DNA of 10,179 bases, taken from contig JAKDIS010000094.1 in the NCBI GenBank assembly GCA_030450335.1, positions 1-10,179 on the forward strand, read 5' to 3'. Under the pieces are notes generated by a model. That model made no database searches, was not told where the DNA came from, and saw only the letters and a list, made by a program, of their open reading frames with translations. A program made the translations under genes and the position numbers. Every line of letters starts with the position of its first letter. The first letter of the stretch is position 1. This document shows positions 1-6,531 of this stretch, piece by piece. The DNA is from Corynebacterium sp. Its GTDB lineage: Bacteria > Actinomycetota > Actinomycetes > Mycobacteriales > Mycobacteriaceae.

Positions 1-1244
1 CCCCGACCCCCACCGAGCGTCCGGCATGGATCCCGGTGTGGGTCGGGGATCTGGCGGTCATCGCACTGATCCTCGCCTCCGTCGCCGTACCCGGCCCGGG
101 CCCCGGACCCGCCGGGCCGGGCGGGGGGATGCCCGACCACCGCCTCGACCTCGTCGTCACCGGGGCCGCGGTGCTGGCGGCGGCATTGATGCCGCTGCGT
201 CGACGGTGGCCGCTGCCGGTGCTCGCCGTCTGCCTGGCGGTGTACGTGGGAACCGTCCTGCTCGGGGTGCCCGCACTGGGCCCCGGCATCGCCGCGATCG
301 TCGCCGCCTTCGCCGCGGCCACCAGCGTCCCGCGTCCGGTGGCTCTGGGCTGCGGGGCGACGGGCGCGATCCTGGTGGCCGTGCTGAGCCTGTTCACCAA
401 CGACCGGCTGACCCTGGACCCGCAGGTCTTCCAGATCGCCGCGGGCATCGCCATCGCCACCGCGCTGGGGGACAGTGCGCGCTCCCGGCGTGAGTACGCC
501 CGGGCGGCCACCGAGCGCGCCGAGCGGGCCGAGCAGACCCGCGAGGCCGAGGCACGGCGCAGGGTGGCCGAGGAGCGGCTGCGCATCGCCCAGGACCTGC
601 ACGACACGGTAGCGCACCGGATCTCGGTGATCAGCCTGAACGCCGGGGTGGCGTCCAGCTCGCTGGACACCCGGCCCGACAAGGCGCGCGAGTCACTCGG
701 CACGATCCGTGAGGCCGCGCGTGAGGTGCTCGGCGACATCGGTGTGCTCCTGCGCTACCTGCGCGCCGGGGACGCCGGCGGTGCCGGTGCCGGGGCAGGG
801 GACACCGGCGGCGGGTCCGTCCAGCTCCCGCAGCCGGGTGTGGCGGACCTGGACGACCTGGTCGCCTCCATCGCCGGGGCGGGGCTCACGGTGCACCGCT
901 CCACCGACGGCGACCTGGCCGGACTCGACGACACCACCGGACGGGTGGTCTACCGCGTGGTGCAGGAGGGCCTGACCAACGCGCACAAGCACGGTTCGGG
1001 CAACACCGCCGAGCTTGCGACCAGCATCGCGAGCGTCCAGGACCGTCGCGTGGTGTCGGTGCGGGTCAGCAACCCGGTCTCCGAGGACGGACGCAACCAG
1101 CCGGACGCCCCGCACGGGTTCCTGGGCCTCACCGGGCTGCGCGAGCGTGTGGCCGCCGTGGGCGGGGCGGTCACCGCCGTAGAATCGGACGGGACATTCA
1201 CGCTCACCGCCGAACTACCACTTCCCCGGGAGGAACATCCGTGA
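1..1244 (+). CDS. Sensor histidine kinase, NarL/DesK type (5' partial)
   Basis: Membrane sensor kinase that autophosphorylates on His and passes the phosphate to the regulator encoded just downstream. The reading frame (first full codon at base 3) is open to the window edge, so the true start is probably outside; a GTG at 36 is in frame but has no Shine-Dalgarno and would cut off the residues before the first membrane helix. About five to six hydrophobic segments fill bases 40-480, with almost no extracellular loops, followed by a charged Arg/Glu/Ala-rich coiled coil (about 485-590). The HisKA_3 dimerisation domain has the motif QDLHDTVAHR with the phospho-His codon at 600-602. A Gly/Ala linker (about 765-820) leads to the HATPase domain, with N-box NAHKHG (Asn at 978-980) and G-box GFLGLTGLRERV. 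The stop overlaps the next start (GTGA, 1241-1244), so the pair is translationally coupled. The stimulus cannot be read from the sequence. Confidence 0.9.
   Translation, partial: PTPTERPAWIPVWVGDLAVIALILASVAVPGPGPGPAGPGGGMPDHRLDLVVTGAAVLAAALMPLRRRWPLPVLAVCLAVYVGTVLLGVPALGPGIAAIVAAFAAATSVPRPVALGCGATGAILVAVLSLFTNDRLTLDPQVFQIAAGIAIATALGDSARSRREYARAATERAERAEQTREAEARRRVAEERLRIAQDLHDTVAHRISVISLNAGVASSSLDTRPDKARESLGTIREAAREVLGDIGVLLRYLRAGDAGGAGAGAGDTGGGSVQLPQPGVADLDDLVASIAGAGLTVHRSTDGDLAGLDDTTGRVVYRVVQEGLTNAHKHGSGNTAELATSIASVQDRRVVSVRVSNPVSEDGRNQPDAPHGFLGLTGLRERVAAVGGAVTAVESDGTFTLTAELPLPREEHP
1228..1233 (+). promoter_or_regulatory. Shine-Dalgarno of the response regulator
   Basis: GGGAGG lies 7 nt before the GTG at 1241, inside the 3' end of the kinase gene. 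It fixes the overlapping start of the regulator. Confidence 0.7.
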
Positions 1245-1915
1245 CCACCGTGCTCGTCGTCGACGACCAGGTCCTGATCCGTCAGGCCGTCGTCGACATC
1301 CTGTCCAGCGCACCGGACACCGAGGTGGTCGGTGCCGCGTCCGACGGTCTGGAGGCGGTGTCCATGACCGCCGAACTGCACCCGGACGTGGTGCTGATGG
1401 ACATCCGCATGCCCCGCCTCGACGGCATCGAGGCCACCGGGCGGATCTGCTCGGAGCCGGGCAACGCCGACAGCCGCGTGCTGATCCTCACGACCTTCGA
1501 GGAGGACGAGTACGTGGTCGCCGCCCTGCGCGCGGGGGCCAGCGGCTTCATCGGCAAGGGTGCCGAACCCGACGAGATCATCCGCGCGGTGCACTCGGTG
1601 GCGGACGGGGACGCGTTGTTGTCGCCCACGGCGACACGCAGCCTGATCGCCCGCTACGTCCAGTCCCCGGAACCGCGTCCCGCGGTCTCCGAGGAGGCCG
1701 CCGGACGCCTGGGGCTGCTGACCGAGCGCGAGCGTGAGGTGCTGCAGCTGGTGGGCAGGGGGTTGTCGAACCAGCAGATCGCCGAGGAGTTCTTCATCTC
1801 CCCGCACACGGCGAAGACCCACGTGAACCGGATCATGACCAAGATCCACGCCCACGACCGGGCCCAGCTGGTGATCCTCGCCTACGAGGGTGGGCTGCTG
1901 GTCCCCGGGGAGTAG
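1241..1915 (+). CDS. Response regulator, NarL/FixJ (LuxR HTH) family
   Basis: DNA-binding partner of the upstream kinase; 224 residues, the normal length for the family. The receiver domain (about residues 1-120) has the acidic pair D8/D9, phospho-acceptor D54 in LMDIRMP, switch Thr T84/T85 and Lys K106. The C-terminal LuxR-type helix-turn-helix (about 159-222) starts with LTEREREVLQLVGRGLSNQQ and contains the usual recognition segment SPHTAKTHVNRIMTK. The GTG start at 1241 is chosen because a good Shine-Dalgarno, GGGAGG (1228-1233), lies 7 nt upstream and it gives the classic GTGA overlap with the kinase stop. The stop codon is repeated in frame at 1925 and 1937 by a 12-bp tandem repeat. The next gene, a lipoprotein, is convergent, so it is not in this operon. 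Target genes are unknown; autoregulation is possible but the operon promoter is outside the window. Confidence 0.95.
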   Translation: MTTVLVVDDQVLIRQAVVDILSSAPDTEVVGAASDGLEAVSMTAELHPDVVLMDIRMPRLDGIEATGRICSEPGNADSRVLILTTFEEDEYVVAALRAGASGFIGKGAEPDEIIRAVHSVADGDALLSPTATRSLIARYVQSPEPRPAVSEEAAGRLGLLTEREREVLQLVGRGLSNQQIAEEFFISPHTAKTHVNRIMTKIHAHDRAQLVILAYEGGLLVPGE

Positions 1916-1948
1916 TTCGCGGCTTAGTTCGCGGATTAGCTCGCGAAG
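1913..1948. repeat. 12-bp tandem repeat (3 units) carrying stop codons at a convergent gene junction
   Basis: Three consecutive 12-bp units start at 1913, 1925 and 1937. Units 1 and 2 differ at one base (TAGTTCGCGGCT, TAGTTCGCGGAT); unit 3 is TAGCTCGCGAAG. Because 12 is a multiple of 3, the response-regulator frame meets TAG in every unit. On the other strand the lipoprotein frame meets TAA at 1938-1936 and again at 1926-1924. The 20-bp gap between the two convergent genes lies entirely within the repeat. No convincing hairpin terminator is visible here. Confidence 0.8.
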
Positions 1949-2484
1949 GTCACCGGGACCGCGGCGACGTCCTCGAAGGGCGGCTGCGAGGAGTGGTCGG
2001 TGATCAGCTTCAGCGAGCAGGAGTCCGTGGTGCAGTCCACGGAGCCGTCCTCGTTGGTGGCCTGGACCGTGAGGTCGAACTCGGCGTTGCCTTCGGCGTC
2101 GTAGGTGGCGGTGCCGCCCTCCTCGCCCTCGGGGACCACCCGTGCCCACTCCTCCATGGAGCCCGCGTAGGTGCCCGGGTCGGCGCTGGCACCGTCGGTG
2201 GTGCCGACGGCCACGTAGTAGCTGTTGGCGGTGTCGAGACCCTCCAGGGTGACGGTGACCGTGTCGCCGTCGGAGAGATCGTCGGCCTTGTCCACGGTCA
2301 GCGGGCCGTCCGAGGCGCCTGAATCCTCCGCCTCATCTGCGCTGTCTGTGGCGCTGGCGTCGGAGCTGCTCGAGCTGTCAGAGCTGTCGGAGTCGTCGGA
2401 GCAGGCCGTGACGCCGAGGGCGAGGGAGGCTGCGGCGGCCAGGGCGGCCGCACCCCGCAGCGAACGGGTGGTGCGAAGGGACAT
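1936..2484 (-). CDS. Secreted lipoprotein with neocarzinostatin-like domain
   Basis: Exported lipoprotein of 182 residues, probably anchored to the outer face of the membrane. Residues 1-27 are a signal peptide (Arg-rich n-region, Ala/Leu core) ending in lipobox VTAC with lipid-bearing C28. Residues 29-58 are a Ser/Asp/Ala-rich acidic linker. From about 60 to the end the sequence resembles the enediyne-binding neocarzinostatin fold: LSDGDTVTVTLEGL recalls the LSDGT...AGAGL strand region, and VDCTTDSC (C151, C156) matches VDCTTAAC with identical Cys spacing, followed by a terminal strand VAAVPVTFAS. The first neocarzinostatin disulfide (Cys37-Cys47) has no counterpart. The resemblance is from memory of the family and was not searched. 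No enediyne genes are near, so a binding or structural role is more likely than antibiotic carriage; the ligand is unknown. ATG at 2484 has GGAGAG (2490-2495) 5 nt upstream. Confidence 0.85.
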   Translation of the reverse strand: MSLRTTRSLRGAAALAAAASLALGVTACSDDSDSSDSSSSSDASATDSADEAEDSGASDGPLTVDKADDLSDGDTVTVTLEGLDTANSYYVAVGTTDGASADPGTYAGSMEEWARVVPEGEEGGTATYDAEGNAEFDLTVQATNEDGSVDCTTDSCSLKLITDHSSQPPFEDVAAVPVTFAS

Positions 2485-2515
2485 GGGGGCTCTCCGAAAC
2501 GTGTTGGGCGGCGTA

Positions 2516-2521
2516 AGTGTA
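2516..2521 (-). promoter_or_regulatory. Candidate -10 element of the lipoprotein gene
   Basis: On the - strand TACACT fits the actinobacterial TANNNT -10 pattern. It would start transcription near 2509, leaving a leader of about 25 nt that contains the GGAGAG ribosome site. No good -35 is seen at normal spacing; TTTGAT (2535-2540) is only 13 nt upstream. Weak call. Confidence 0.35.
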
Positions 2522-2540
2522 CTGAGCCGACCCTATCAAA

Positions 2541-2579
2541 GCGTCCGGACGCAGGGGGCCCGTCCGGGGACCCCCGGGC
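2541..2579. terminator. GC-rich inverted repeats after the FAH-family gene (possible terminator)
   Basis: The 100-bp gap between the FAH-family stop and the lipoprotein start holds overlapping inverted repeats: a perfect 12-bp palindrome GCGTCCGGACGC (2541-2552), CCGGACG/CGTCCGG (2545-2551 with 2561-2567), and GCCCG/CGGGC (2558-2562 with 2575-2579). Read on the - strand they follow the FAH stop and end in TTTGAT, so a GC-rich terminator is plausible; there is no true U-tract. The palindrome could instead be an operator, since it sits just upstream of the lipoprotein promoter candidate. Confidence 0.4.
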
Positions 2580-2585
2580 GCCAGA

Positions 2586-3473
2586 TCACATCCGGATGGT
2601 GGACTCCACCGCGCCGAGCCCGTCGACCTCGATGCGCACCACGTCCCCGTCGGCCAGGAACCGTCCGGAACCTGCACCCACGCCCTCGGGTGTGCCCGTG
2701 ACGATCACGTCGCCGGGCTCCAACGTGGCGAAGTTGGAGATGTAGCGCACCAGGTCCACCGGGGGGAACACCAGGTCGGCGGTGGAGTGTTCCTGGCGCA
2801 GGTCACCGTTGACCCAGGTGCGCAGCACCGCGCCCTCGGCCACCGGGTCGTAGTCGTCGGCGACGGTCAGCCACGGGCCGAAGGCGGAGGAGCGGTCCAG
2901 GTTCTTGCCCTGCAGCCACTGCTGGGTGCGGTACTGCCAGTCGCGCTGGGAGAAGTCGTTCATCACCGCGTAGCCGCCGATCGCGGCGCGGGCCTCCGCC
3001 GCGGTCGCCCCGCCCTGGGCACCGGGCAGCCGCGAGCCGATGACCACGGCGAGCTCACCCTCGTAGTCGGCCTTTTCCGTCATGCCTTCCGGCACGGTCA
3101 CCTCGGCATACGGTGCGGTCAGCGCCGAGGGGTACTTCACGAACAGGGTCGGGTGGTCGGGGATGGGGTGGCCCATCTCCTCGATGTGCTCGCGGTAGTT
3201 CAGGCCCACGCAGAAGATCTTCGACGGAGAGGGGACCACCGGCAGCAGGTCGGCGAAGGGCACGGTGACCTCGTCGCCGTCGCGGCGCAGTCCGGCCTCC
3301 ACCGCGCCGCGGATGCCGGAGGAACTGCCCGTGGCGCTGCCGGTGAGCAGTGCGCCGAGCCCGCGGCGGTCCACGATGCGTCCGGTCACCCCACCCCCGT
3401 TCGGTGCGTCGTCGACCCCGTCGACCTGGATGGTGCATCGCGAACCGTCGATCCGGACCGTCGCAAGTTTCAT
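2586..3473 (-). CDS. Fumarylacetoacetate hydrolase (FAH) family protein
   Basis: Metal-dependent C-C bond hydrolase, isomerase or decarboxylase acting on acylpyruvate-type substrates; 295 residues, normal for the short bacterial members (FAHD1, HpaG-like, corynebacterial oxaloacetate decarboxylase Cg1458). A small N-terminal domain (about 1-78) precedes the catalytic fold. Visible signatures are [17 protein letters not shown] (85-101, with H96 and E98/E99 at the catalytic lid position), the metal ligands E138 and E140 in [11 protein letters not shown] and D173 in [10 protein letters not shown]190 in GKNLD, and TGTPEGVG (259-266). All expected active-site residues are present. The ATG at 3473 is chosen because the MKLATVR start follows a GGGAGAGG ribosome site (3478-3485); longer readings would run into cysS. 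It is divergent from cysS with 28 bp between starts. The exact substrate cannot be assigned; the downstream lipoprotein appears to have its own promoter. Confidence 0.9.
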   Translation of the reverse strand: MKLATVRIDGSRCTIQVDGVDDAPNGGGVTGRIVDRRGLGALLTGSATGSSSGIRGAVEAGLRRDGDEVTVPFADLLPVVPSPSKIFCVGLNYREHIEEMGHPIPDHPTLFVKYPSALTAPYAEVTVPEGMTEKADYEGELAVVIGSRLPGAQGGATAAEARAAIGGYAVMNDFSQRDWQYRTQQWLQGKNLDRSSAFGPWLTVADDYDPVAEGAVLRTWVNGDLRQEHSTADLVFPPVDLVRYISNFATLEPGDVIVTGTPEGVGAGSGRFLADGDVVRIEVDGLGAVESTIRM

Positions 3474-3488
3474 GGGGCCTCTCCCGTC

Positions 3489-3494
3489 TAGACT
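3489..3494 (+). promoter_or_regulatory. -10 element of cysS, implying a leaderless mRNA
   Basis: TAGACT fits the TANNNT -10 consensus and ends 7 nt before the GTG start codon at 3502, which would place the transcription start at or next to the G of GTG. No Shine-Dalgarno lies upstream of that GTG. The -35 zone (about 3466-3471) falls in the first codons of the divergent FAH-family gene and shows no consensus. Confidence 0.55.
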
Positions 3495-3501
3495 GTCTGT
3501 T

Positions 3502-4920
3502 GTGACTCTGCGATTCTTCGACACCGCGACCCGTGAACTCCACGACTTCGTTCCGCTGCAGGAGGGGCATGCCTCGGTGTACCTGTGTGGTGCGACCGTG
3601 CAGTCCGTCCCGCACATCGGTCATGTGCGCTCCGGCGTGGCATTCGACGTCCTGCGCAACTGGCTCGAGGCCAAGGGGCTGGACGTTGCGTTCGTGCGCA
3701 ATGTTACAGACATCGACGACAAGATCCTCAGCAAGTCCGCCGAGAACGGTCGGCCCTGGTGGGAGTGGGCCGCCACCCACGAGCGCGAGTTCACCCGCGC
3801 CTACGACCTGCTCGGCGTGGCCGCCCCGTCCGTCGAACCCCGCGCGACCGGGCATGTCCCGGAGATGATCGCCTACATCCAGCGCATCATCGACGCCGGG
3901 ATGGCCTACGCCAGTGAGGACGGCTCGGTGTACTGCCGCACCGCGCAGGTGCCCGGGTACGGCTTCCTGTCCCACCAGAAGCTCGACGAGCTCGACCAGG
4001 GGGAGGACGCCGCACCGGGCAAGGAGGACCCGCGCGATTTCGCCATGTGGAAGGCCGCGAAACCCGGCGAGCCCGGGTGGGACACCCCGTGGGGCTTCGG
4101 GCGCCCCGGCTGGCACATCGAGTGCTCGGCGATGTCGCGCAAGTACCTCGGCGCGCGGTTCGACATCCACGCCGGCGGCATGGACCTGCAGTTCCCGCAC
4201 CACGAGAACGAGGCCGCCCAGGCGCATGCCGCGGGCGACGAGTTCGCCAACCTGTGGATGCACAACGGGTGGGTGACGATGTCGGGCGAGAAGATGTCGA
4301 AGTCGCTGGGCAACGTGCTCTCGGTGCCGAACATCCTCACCCTGGTGCGTCCGATCGAGCTGCGCTACTACCTCGGCTCGGCGCACTACCGCTCCATGCT
4401 GGAGTACTCCGAGTCCGCGTTGCAGGAGGCCGCCGCCGGTTTCCGACGTATCGAGAAGTTCCTGACCCGCGCGGTCGAGGTCCTCGGCACGGTGGAGACC
4501 GGCACCTGGCTGCCGGCGTTCGAGGAGGCGTTGGACGACGACCTGGCCGTCCCGCAGGCGCTCGCCGTCGTCCACGACGCGGTACGGGCGGGCAACAAGG
4601 CCCTGGAGTCCGGCGACCGTGCACAGCTCGCCGAGATTGCCGGCGCCGTGCGCGCGATGGTCGGTGTGCTGGGTGTGGACCCGCTGTCGGCGACGTGGTC
4701 CGGGCCCACCGCCCAGGGCCGTGGCCAGGGGATCGGCGCCGGTTCGTCGGACGCGGCGACGGTGGCGTTGGACGTCCTGGTGAAGGCGGAGCTGGAACGG
4801 CGTGCCTCGGCGAAGGCGGAGAAGGACTACGCGACCGCCGACGAGGTGCGCGACCGGCTGAAGGCCGCCGGCGTGGCCGTCACCGACACCGCCGACGGGG
4901 CGACCTGGTCGCTGGGGTAG
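3502..4920 (+). CDS. cysS: Cysteinyl-tRNA synthetase
   Basis: Class I aminoacyl-tRNA synthetase that charges tRNA-Cys; cytoplasmic and essential; 472 residues, full length. C29 in YLCGATV, C208 in WHIECSAMS and H233/H234 in HHENEAAQA supply the zinc site that recognises the Cys thiol. HIGH is at 38-41 and the KMSKS loop is intact at 264-268 ([10 protein letters not shown]). The C-terminal DALR-like helical region ends with the usual Cys-tRNA synthetase tail ([18 protein letters not shown]). The presence of this tRNA-binding tail and the overall length favour CysS over the mycothiol ligase MshC, its shorter paralogue. The GTG at 3502 is the start because homologous residues begin there ([13 protein letters not shown]) and a -10 box lies 7 nt upstream; the frame is open further upstream, but that part is antisense to the FAH gene. 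Tandem stops TAG-TAA end the gene. Confidence 0.96.
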   Translation: MTLRFFDTATRELHDFVPLQEGHASVYLCGATVQSVPHIGHVRSGVAFDVLRNWLEAKGLDVAFVRNVTDIDDKILSKSAENGRPWWEWAATHEREFTRAYDLLGVAAPSVEPRATGHVPEMIAYIQRIIDAGMAYASEDGSVYCRTAQVPGYGFLSHQKLDELDQGEDAAPGKEDPRDFAMWKAAKPGEPGWDTPWGFGRPGWHIECSAMSRKYLGARFDIHAGGMDLQFPHHENEAAQAHAAGDEFANLWMHNGWVTMSGEKMSKSLGNVLSVPNILTLVRPIELRYYLGSAHYRSMLEYSESALQEAAAGFRRIEKFLTRAVEVLGTVETGTWLPAFEEALDDDLAVPQALAVVHDAVRAGNKALESGDRAQLAEIAGAVRAMVGVLGVDPLSATWSGPTAQGRGQGIGAGSSDAATVALDVLVKAELERRASAKAEKDYATADEVRDRLKAAGVAVTDTADGATWSLG

Positions 4921-4971
4921 TAAGCAGGGCACGGGCCCGCGCGGCGTCCGCTCCGTTGTCTCGCGTCAGTT

Positions 4972-5024
4972 CCCAATCCGATTCGGTTCTCCCAGGACAC
5001 TCGCGGTGACCGAATCGGCTTGGG
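4972..5024. terminator. 16-bp inverted repeat between convergent cysS and MFS genes
   Basis: Left arm CCCAATCCGATTCGGT (4972-4987) and right arm ACCGAATCGGCTTGGG (5009-5024) are complementary at 15 of 16 positions, with a 21-nt loop. It lies between cysS (stop 4920) and the convergent MFS gene (stop 5056), the expected place for a bidirectional terminator. There is no U-tract on either strand. The rest of the 135-bp gap shows nothing further. A protein-binding site made of two CCGATTCGG-type half sites is the alternative. Confidence 0.5.
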
Positions 5025-5055
5025 TTCGTACATTCGCTCCGGGGAAGAGGCGCGC

Positions 5056-6462
5056 CTACCGCTCCATCAGCCGTGTGCCCTTGAGTTCCGGCAGCGCGAG
5101 CGCGGCCACGGCCGCCACCGCGAAGGCCACCCCGAACAGGGCGAACAGTACCGGCATCCCACCGAAGACCAGCAGCGGCGGCACGATCAGCGGGGCGAGG
5201 ATCGAGGCGAGCCGTCCGAAGCCGGTCGCCGCACCAGTGCCTCTCGCTCTCATGGTGGTGGGGTAGAGCTCCGGCCCGATGGCGTACAGCGCACCCCACG
5301 CACCCAGGTTGAAGAACGACAGCAGACAACCCGCGGCGATGATCTGCCACTCCACCCCGGCGAAACCGTAGAGCCCCGCGGCCACGGCCGAGCCGGCGAG
5401 GAACGCGGCCAGTGTCGTCCTGCGCCCCCAACGTTCGATGAGGAAGGCCGACACCGCGTACCCCGGCAGCTGCGCCAGCGTGATGACCAGGGTGAAGGTG
5501 AAGGACTTCACCAGCGTGTAGCCCTGGTCCACCAGGATCGACGGGATCCAGGTGAACGCGCCGTAGTAGCTCAGGTTGATGCAGAACCAGATCGTCCACA
5601 GCGCGGTGGTGCGTGAGCGCAGCGCCGGCGACCAGATGCCGGACGCTGCGGCGTCGGAGGCGTCGGAGGCGTCGGAGGCGTCGGACGCCCCGGCGCCAGC
5701 CGCGCCGCCTGCGGCGTCCGGTGCGTCCTGCGCCTGTTCGCCCTGCGTACGCAGGCTGAACTTGGCCGGCTCGGACTCCTCGAAGCCGACGACGATCCGC
5801 TCGGCCTCCTCGTGGCGGCCCTTCGACTCCAGGAAGCGCACGGACTCCGGCAGCGACATGCGCACGTACAGGGCGTAGAACGCCGGCACCATGCCGAGCG
5901 CCAGCGCCCACCGCCACCCGTTGTCGCTCAACGCGATGATGAACGCGCCGATCACCGCGGCGGCCAGCCAGCCCACGGCCCAGAACGCCTCCAGCACCAC
6001 GACCATGCGTCCCCGGACCCTGCGCGGCGCGAACTCGGAGACCAGGGTGGACGCCACCGGCAGCTCCGCGCCCAGCCCCAGGCCCACCACCACGCGTAAC
6101 GCGATGAGCACCGCCAGGCCACCGGCCAGGGCGGACGCCCCGGTCGCCAGCCCGTAGACCAGCAGGGTGGCGGCGAAGACGTTGCGTCGGCCGAAGCGGT
6201 CGGCGAGCAGCCCACCGAAGGTCGCGCCTAAGGCCATGCCGATGAAGCCGGCGGACGCCAGCCACGAGGTCTCCGTGTGGCTCAGCCCCCAGTGCGTGGT
6301 CAGGGCGGCCATGATGAAGCCGATCAGGCCCACGTCCATCGCGTCCAACGCCCACCCGATGCCGGACCCGCCCAGCAGTTTCACGTGCCTGCGGGTCACC
6401 GGCAGGGCGTCGAGACGTTCGGTACGGGACAGGCTCGTGCCCACGGGATCCGGAGGGGTCAT
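5056..6462 (-). CDS. MFS transporter, NiaP/YceI-like metabolite:H+ symporter type
   Basis: Integral membrane transporter of the major facilitator superfamily, 468 residues with about 12 predicted helices, probably proton-coupled uptake of a small organic acid or related metabolite. The first helix has [19 protein letters not shown] with acidic residues D40 and D43, as in the NiaP/YceI-like and aromatic-acid branches. The MFS signature loop [11 protein letters not shown] is at 83-93 and its C-half counterpart LIERWGRR at 342-348. [19 protein letters not shown] (126-144) and [15 protein letters not shown] (396-410) are typical of this branch. The central cytoplasmic loop (about 229-278) carries an unusual Asp/Ala/Ser repeat. 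The ATG at 6462 is chosen because a good promoter ends 9 nt upstream and family homology begins there; there is no ribosome site, so the mRNA is probably near-leaderless. Convergent with cysS, divergent from rlmB. Substrate not assignable. Confidence 0.9.
   Translation of the reverse strand: MTPPDPVGTSLSRTERLDALPVTRRHVKLLGGSGIGWALDAMDVGLIGFIMAALTTHWGLSHTETSWLASAGFIGMALGATFGGLLADRFGRRNVFAATLLVYGLATGASALAGGLAVLIALRVVVGLGLGAELPVASTLVSEFAPRRVRGRMVVVLEAFWAVGWLAAAVIGAFIIALSDNGWRWALALGMVPAFYALYVRMSLPESVRFLESKGRHEEAERIVVGFEESEPAKFSLRTQGEQAQDAPDAAGGAAGAGASDASDASDASDAAASGIWSPALRSRTTALWTIWFCINLSYYGAFTWIPSILVDQGYTLVKSFTFTLVITLAQLPGYAVSAFLIERWGRRTTLAAFLAGSAVAAGLYGFAGVEWQIIAAGCLLSFFNLGAWGALYAIGPELYPTTMRARGTGAATGFGRLASILAPLIVPPLLVFGGMPVLFALFGVAFAVAAVAALALPELKGTRLMER
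5651..5686. repeat. 9-bp tandem repeat coding for Ser-Asp-Ala units in the MFS central loop
   Basis: Four head-to-tail copies of GCGTCGGAG (the last ending in C) occur on the + strand, encoding on the - strand repeated Ala-Ser-Asp within residues about 259-271 of the transporter. The period is a multiple of 3, so unit gain or loss keeps the frame. Confidence 0.85.
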
Positions 6463-6471
6463 AACCAGCAG

Positions 6472-6500
6472 AGGATACCGTGCGGACACGGCGTTGTGAA
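6472..6500 (-). promoter_or_regulatory. Promoter of the MFS transporter gene
   Basis: On the - strand TTCACA (6500-6495, five of six to TTGACA) is followed after exactly 17 nt by TATCCT (6477-6472). The ATG at 6462 is 9 nt downstream of the -10 and no Shine-Dalgarno lies between, so the transcript would have at most a few nucleotides of leader. Confidence 0.65.
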
Positions 6501-6518
6501 CAGGGGGAACGCGCGGGG

Positions 6519-6524
6519 TAGTCT
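6519..6524 (+). promoter_or_regulatory. -10 element of rlmB, implying a leaderless mRNA
   Basis: TAGTCT (TANNNT) ends 7 nt before the ATG at 6532, the same spacing as at cysS, and there is no Shine-Dalgarno. The -35 zone (about 6494-6501, containing TTGTGAAC) coincides with the -35 hexamer of the divergent MFS promoter. Confidence 0.55.
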
Positions 6525-6531
6525 GGTCGCC

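Noticed and set aside
26..493. 155-codon ORF starting with ATG at 26
   Set aside because: Out of frame with the kinase and Arg/Gly-rich; the kinase frame is open through the window start and encodes its membrane helices.
1900..1912. Palindrome TCCCCGGGGA just before the response regulator stop as a terminator
   Set aside because: Short, inside the coding region, and without a tail; chance palindromes of this kind are common in very GC-rich DNA.
950..2149. 399-codon open frame antisense to the kinase/regulator pair
   Set aside because: Low-complexity Arg/Gly/His composition, no start signals, and it overlaps two well-supported genes.
3502..4920. Reading the synthetase as MshC (mycothiol ligase)
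   Set aside because: It is 472 residues long with the C-terminal tRNA-binding tail, and MshC is shorter and lacks that tail.
3055..4932. 625-codon open frame antisense to cysS and the FAH-family gene
   Set aside because: It is a shadow caused by high GC at third codon positions; the translation is Arg/His/Gly-rich with no recognisable domain, while cysS on the other strand is complete.
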